Of a DNA stretch of 17,108 bases, positions 14,956 through 17,108 are shown piece after piece. A model generated the notes under the pieces. It was not told the DNA's origin. It did not search any database and saw nothing but the letters and a program-made list of their open reading frames with translations. Source of the DNA: an uncultured Sutterella sp. (lineage in GTDB: Bacteria; Pseudomonadota; Gammaproteobacteria; Burkholderiales; Burkholderiaceae_F); assembly GCA_900754475.1 (NCBI GenBank), contig CAAECY010000080.1, positions 1 through 17,108 on the forward strand. The letters run 5' to 3'. Numbering within the stretch: position 1 is the stretch's first letter; the number at the start of each line of letters is the position of its first letter. A program made the translations under genes and the position numbers.

Positions 14956-15765
14956 ATGCAACGACGAACGCTTTTTCTCACCGCACTCGCCGCGGCGCTT
15001 CCCGGAATCGAGGGAGCGGCCGCCGCGCAACCCTCTGACACTACGAATACGAACATCATGCCTGCCACTACTCAACCCGAACGCACCACCGACGCCTTCT
15101 CGACGCTTGAACGCATGACGAAGCGCGATCTCGCTTCGAAGCTCACGGCGATCGACCTTCCGACGGCACGCCTTGTGGCCGTCTCCGGCCTCACCGCGAT
15201 CGGCGACGAGATCGCCCTCGAACACATTCTCGAAACGGCCCTTGCCGAAGGGGTTGAGGCCGATCGGCTTCACGAAGCGATGCTTCAGGCGATGCCCTAT
15301 TCGGGCATCCCGACGACGCTTCGCGCCGAACGGGTGCTCGCTCGCGTCCTTGAAGCGCGCGGCGTCGCCTTCCCGAAGGCGGGGCGCGGTCCCACGGACG
15401 AAACGCGCTTTGAAGAAGGCCTTCGCATCCAGAAGGGGATCTTCGGCGAAGCGATCGACACCATGCACAAAAACGCCAAGTCCGACGAGCGCACGCTCAT
15501 GGTGAATCTCCTCACGGAATTCTGCTTCGGCGACGGCTATGCGCGCGGCGTCTTGGATACGCCCGTGCGCGAGCTCCTCACCTTCGCAACGATCGCCGCG
15601 ATGGGCGGCTGTGAACCGCAGGTGAAGGCCCACGCGGGCGGCAACCTCTTGGTGGGCAACACCCGCGCGATGCTCCTCGACGCGCTCGTCGTGCTCGTCC
15701 CCTATATCGGCTTCCCGAAGACCCTCAACGCGCTCGCGATGGTGAACGAAGTCTCGAAGAGCTGA
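14956..15765 (+). CDS. Secreted carboxymuconolactone decarboxylase (CMD) family protein
   Basis: 269 aa with an N-terminal signal (MQRRTLFLTALAAALPGIEGAAAA, residues 1-24; cleavage about AAA-AQ). Two CMD-like all-helical domains follow: 60-135 (ARLVAVSGLTAIGDEIALEHIL) and 165-265 (VRELLTFATIAAMGGCEPQVKAH). The second keeps the Glu (E206), Cys (C219) and His (H226) positions, but the paired cysteine of the AhpD-type CxxC is replaced (CEPQ), and the first domain has no cysteine. AhpD-like thiol peroxidase activity is therefore unlikely, and the protein resembles the decarboxylase-type branch; the reaction is unknown. ATG 14956 has CGGAGG 5 nt upstream. It is the last gene of the exported redox operon, 36 nt after the cyclophilin-like gene, and is followed by a strong terminator. 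Confidence 0.88.
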   Translation: MQRRTLFLTALAAALPGIEGAAAAQPSDTTNTNIMPATTQPERTTDAFSTLERMTKRDLASKLTAIDLPTARLVAVSGLTAIGDEIALEHILETALAEGVEADRLHEAMLQAMPYSGIPTTLRAERVLARVLEARGVAFPKAGRGPTDETRFEEGLRIQKGIFGEAIDTMHKNAKSDERTLMVNLLTEFCFGDGYARGVLDTPVRELLTFATIAAMGGCEPQVKAHAGGNLLVGNTRAMLLDALVVLVPYIGFPKTLNALAMVNEVSKS

Positions 15766-15812
15766 GCGCGGTAATCCGCACTATCCCCCGACCGGGGAAA
15801 ACGAACGAATCG

Positions 15813-15846
15813 AAAAAGGGCTGCCTCTTCGTGAGGCAGCCCTTTT
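15813..15846. terminator. Strong bidirectional intrinsic terminator
   Basis: GGGCTGCCTC (15818-15827) and GAGGCAGCCC (15833-15842) pair perfectly around TTCGT, flanked by AAAAA on the left and TTTT on the right. The symmetric A and T runs allow it to work for the CMD operon (+) and for the cytochrome gene (-). Confidence 0.93.
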
Positions 15847-15875
15847 GACGATGTGCTCGGCCTTTGGGGTTTGGC

Positions 15876-15909
15876 AGGAAGCCGGAAGGTGCAGGAGGAA
15901 GCCGGAAGG
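15876..15909. repeat. 14-bp direct repeat, period 20
   Basis: AGGAAGCCGGAAGG occurs at 15876-15889 and 15896-15909. The second copy is followed by GCTTCGGCTTC, giving small possible stems (GAAGCC / GGCTTC). It lies between the bidirectional terminator and the end of the cytochrome gene; no gene is apparent in this 120-nt gap. Confidence 0.6.
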
Positions 15910-15968
15910 GCTTCGGCTTCGCTCGTGCCTCTTCCCCGGGTGCTTCCTCTGAGTGATTTCAAGGAGGC

Positions 15969-17012
15969 TTATTTGTCGGCCTTGGCGCTCATGCTCTTTT
16001 CTGCGGCCTCAAGCGCTTTACGGAGCTCCCACACGACAACGGAAGCCGTCTTGTTGAAGCCTTCCGGATCGTGGAAGCCGTGCGAGTAGTCCGTCCAATA
16101 CCAGTCGCGCGCGGCCAGGTACTTTTCGTACGCCTTCGTGAGGGCGGCCTTTTCAGCGTCACCGATCTTCGCCTGGCCCTCATTGAGCTTCACAAAGAGG
16201 GTTTGAGCCTTTTTCGCTTCCATTTCCATCTTCATGGCACGGATGCGGTATTCCTGTTGGATGGCCTCGATGGTGTAGAGGGCCTGGCCCTTGTCGGTCC
16301 AGTTGTCCTTGGAGCCCGGACCGTGGCATTCGCTGCGCATGCAGGTTTGTTCGACCTTGAGTTTCACAAGGCTGGGCTGGTGTTCGAACGAGCCGTCGGC
16401 TTTCTTCGCGAAATGGCAGTCGACGCAGTCAACGCCGGCTTTACCGTGCTTGCTCTGGGTGAGCGTTTCGACGTGCGGATGGTCCGAGCCGTTCACGTAG
16501 TGAACGCCGGTGGGAGCATTCGTACCCTGATGCCATCCCTTTTCGGTGAACCATTCCCAAGCTTCGAGCGGATTTGCAAAGAACTCAGTTGCATAGGGCG
16601 CTACGCCGGCCTTGGCAAGATCATCGCGCGTCACGGGCTTGTCCGTGCCGATGTGCTTGTAGGTGAGGTATCGGTTCGCGCCGTTGTGGCACTGGCCGCA
16701 CATGAAGTTCGCGTTGTAGTCCTTCAGGATGCCGATCTTGCGTGTGAAACCGCGCACGCCCATGTCGATCACTTCAATTGGCGTCATGGCTTTCGAGCCG
16801 ACGTTCTTTTGGTAGGCGTTTTCCTTGCCGGCTTCTCCCGCCATGGATTCAATAAGCGGGGAGAAGATGATGCGGGGTTCGGCCGAATGCGGATCATGGC
16901 AGAAGTTGCAGTTGAAGCCCGACGTGATGTTCTTCAGCATGGGTACGACTTCGCTGTCGAAATCGTACCCCTTTGGATTGGGTAGCGTGATGTCGTACTG
17001 GTAATCCAACAT
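15969..17012 (-). pseudogene. NrfA-superfamily multiheme cytochrome c, N-terminally truncated or frameshifted
   Basis: 347 aa remain. Heme c motifs: CNFCH (35-39), CGQCH (105-109), CVDCH (196-200) and an unusual CX4CH, CMRSECH (224-230). The order and spacing match hemes 2-5 of ammonia-forming nitrite reductase NrfA. H189 in KHGKAGVDC aligns with the NrfA active-site His before heme 4, and the C-terminal helices with SHGFHDPEGFN align with the NrfA SHGIH heme ligand region. Missing: the CxxCK/CxxCH heme 1, the signal peptide and about 100-150 N-terminal residues. An in-frame TGA lies at 17031-17033, and ATG 17012 has no ribosome site. The canonical VEYY after CGQCH is absent (NGANRY), so even an intact version may not be a classical nitrite reductase. 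A different frame stays open to the window edge but shows no heme motif. It could be a real gene broken by a frameshift or sequencing error. Confidence 0.7.
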
Positions 17013-17063
17013 CGTTTGCGAGGGGGAGTGTCAGGAATTCTGTGTCTGCGAAGGTTTTCCAGG

Positions 17064-17094
17064 GAGCAGCCCATAGCGGCTGCTCTTCGTTTTC
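17064..17094 (+). terminator. Terminator-like hairpin at the right edge
   Basis: GAGCAGCC (17064-17071) and GGCTGCTC (17078-17085) pair perfectly around CATAGC, followed on the plus strand by TTCGTTTTC. It lies about 50 bp upstream of the truncated cytochrome start. No plus-strand gene leads into it. On the minus strand it lacks a T run and could be a leader hairpin instead. Confidence 0.55.
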
Positions 17095-17108
17095 AGGATG
17101 AGGTATGC

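Noticed and set aside
14392..15633. 413-codon frame antisense to the cyclophilin-like and CMD genes
   Set aside because: It spans two well-supported genes with their own ribosome sites and has no domain of its own.

Overview
The window is GC-rich chromosomal DNA that looks like a Gram-negative betaproteobacterium of the Burkholderiales, possibly a gut Sutterellaceae-type anaerobe. This placement is an inference. It rests on the divergent rne / rluC-HAD phosphatase arrangement, the very long Arg/Glu/Lys/Ala-rich RNase E tail, several twin-arginine-type exported redox proteins, and a NrfA-superfamily multiheme cytochrome. No rRNA, tRNA, CRISPR array, insertion sequence or phage gene was seen.

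Left part (1-4681): a Bcr/CflA-like drug efflux transporter (+) converges on a HAD phosphatase / rluC pair (-) whose genes overlap by 4 nt (ATGA). A hairpin separates the converging units. rluC is divergent from rne across an unusually long spacer of about 1.33 kb with no convincing protein gene. The spacer holds a terminator-like hairpin with a T7 run, a stem with an all-T loop, and other hairpins. It probably carries the rne leader.

Centre (4682-11608): rne encodes a 1189-residue RNase E with an intact catalytic half, a membrane-targeting helix, alternating Arg-rich and acidic blocks, and five copies of an LVQ(I/V)(E/H)T-type motif ending at the C terminus. After two hairpins come a roughly 390-residue carboxylate/glutamate-symporter-like membrane protein and a cytoplasmic-type gamma-glutamyltransferase family enzyme. 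They look like a transport-plus-hydrolysis pair for gamma-glutamyl compounds.

Right part (11768-15765): a LysR-type regulator is divergent from a compact four-gene operon: twin-arginine flavodoxin, twin-arginine DUF362 protein, secreted cyclophilin-like protein, and secreted carboxymuconolactone-decarboxylase-like protein. All four products carry export signals, so they form a candidate extracytoplasmic redox module. A T-N11-A dyad in the divergent region is a good candidate operator. A strong bidirectional terminator closes the operon.

Right edge (15969-17108): a minus-strand NrfA-superfamily cytochrome has four heme motifs, one of them CX4CH. Its N-terminal region is missing behind an in-frame stop, so it is probably truncated or frameshifted. 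A plus-strand terminator-like hairpin lies just beyond it.

The most promising material for a poorly described system is the LysR-controlled exported flavodoxin/DUF362/cyclophilin-like/CMD operon, followed by the rne leader and the repeated motif in the RNase E tail.
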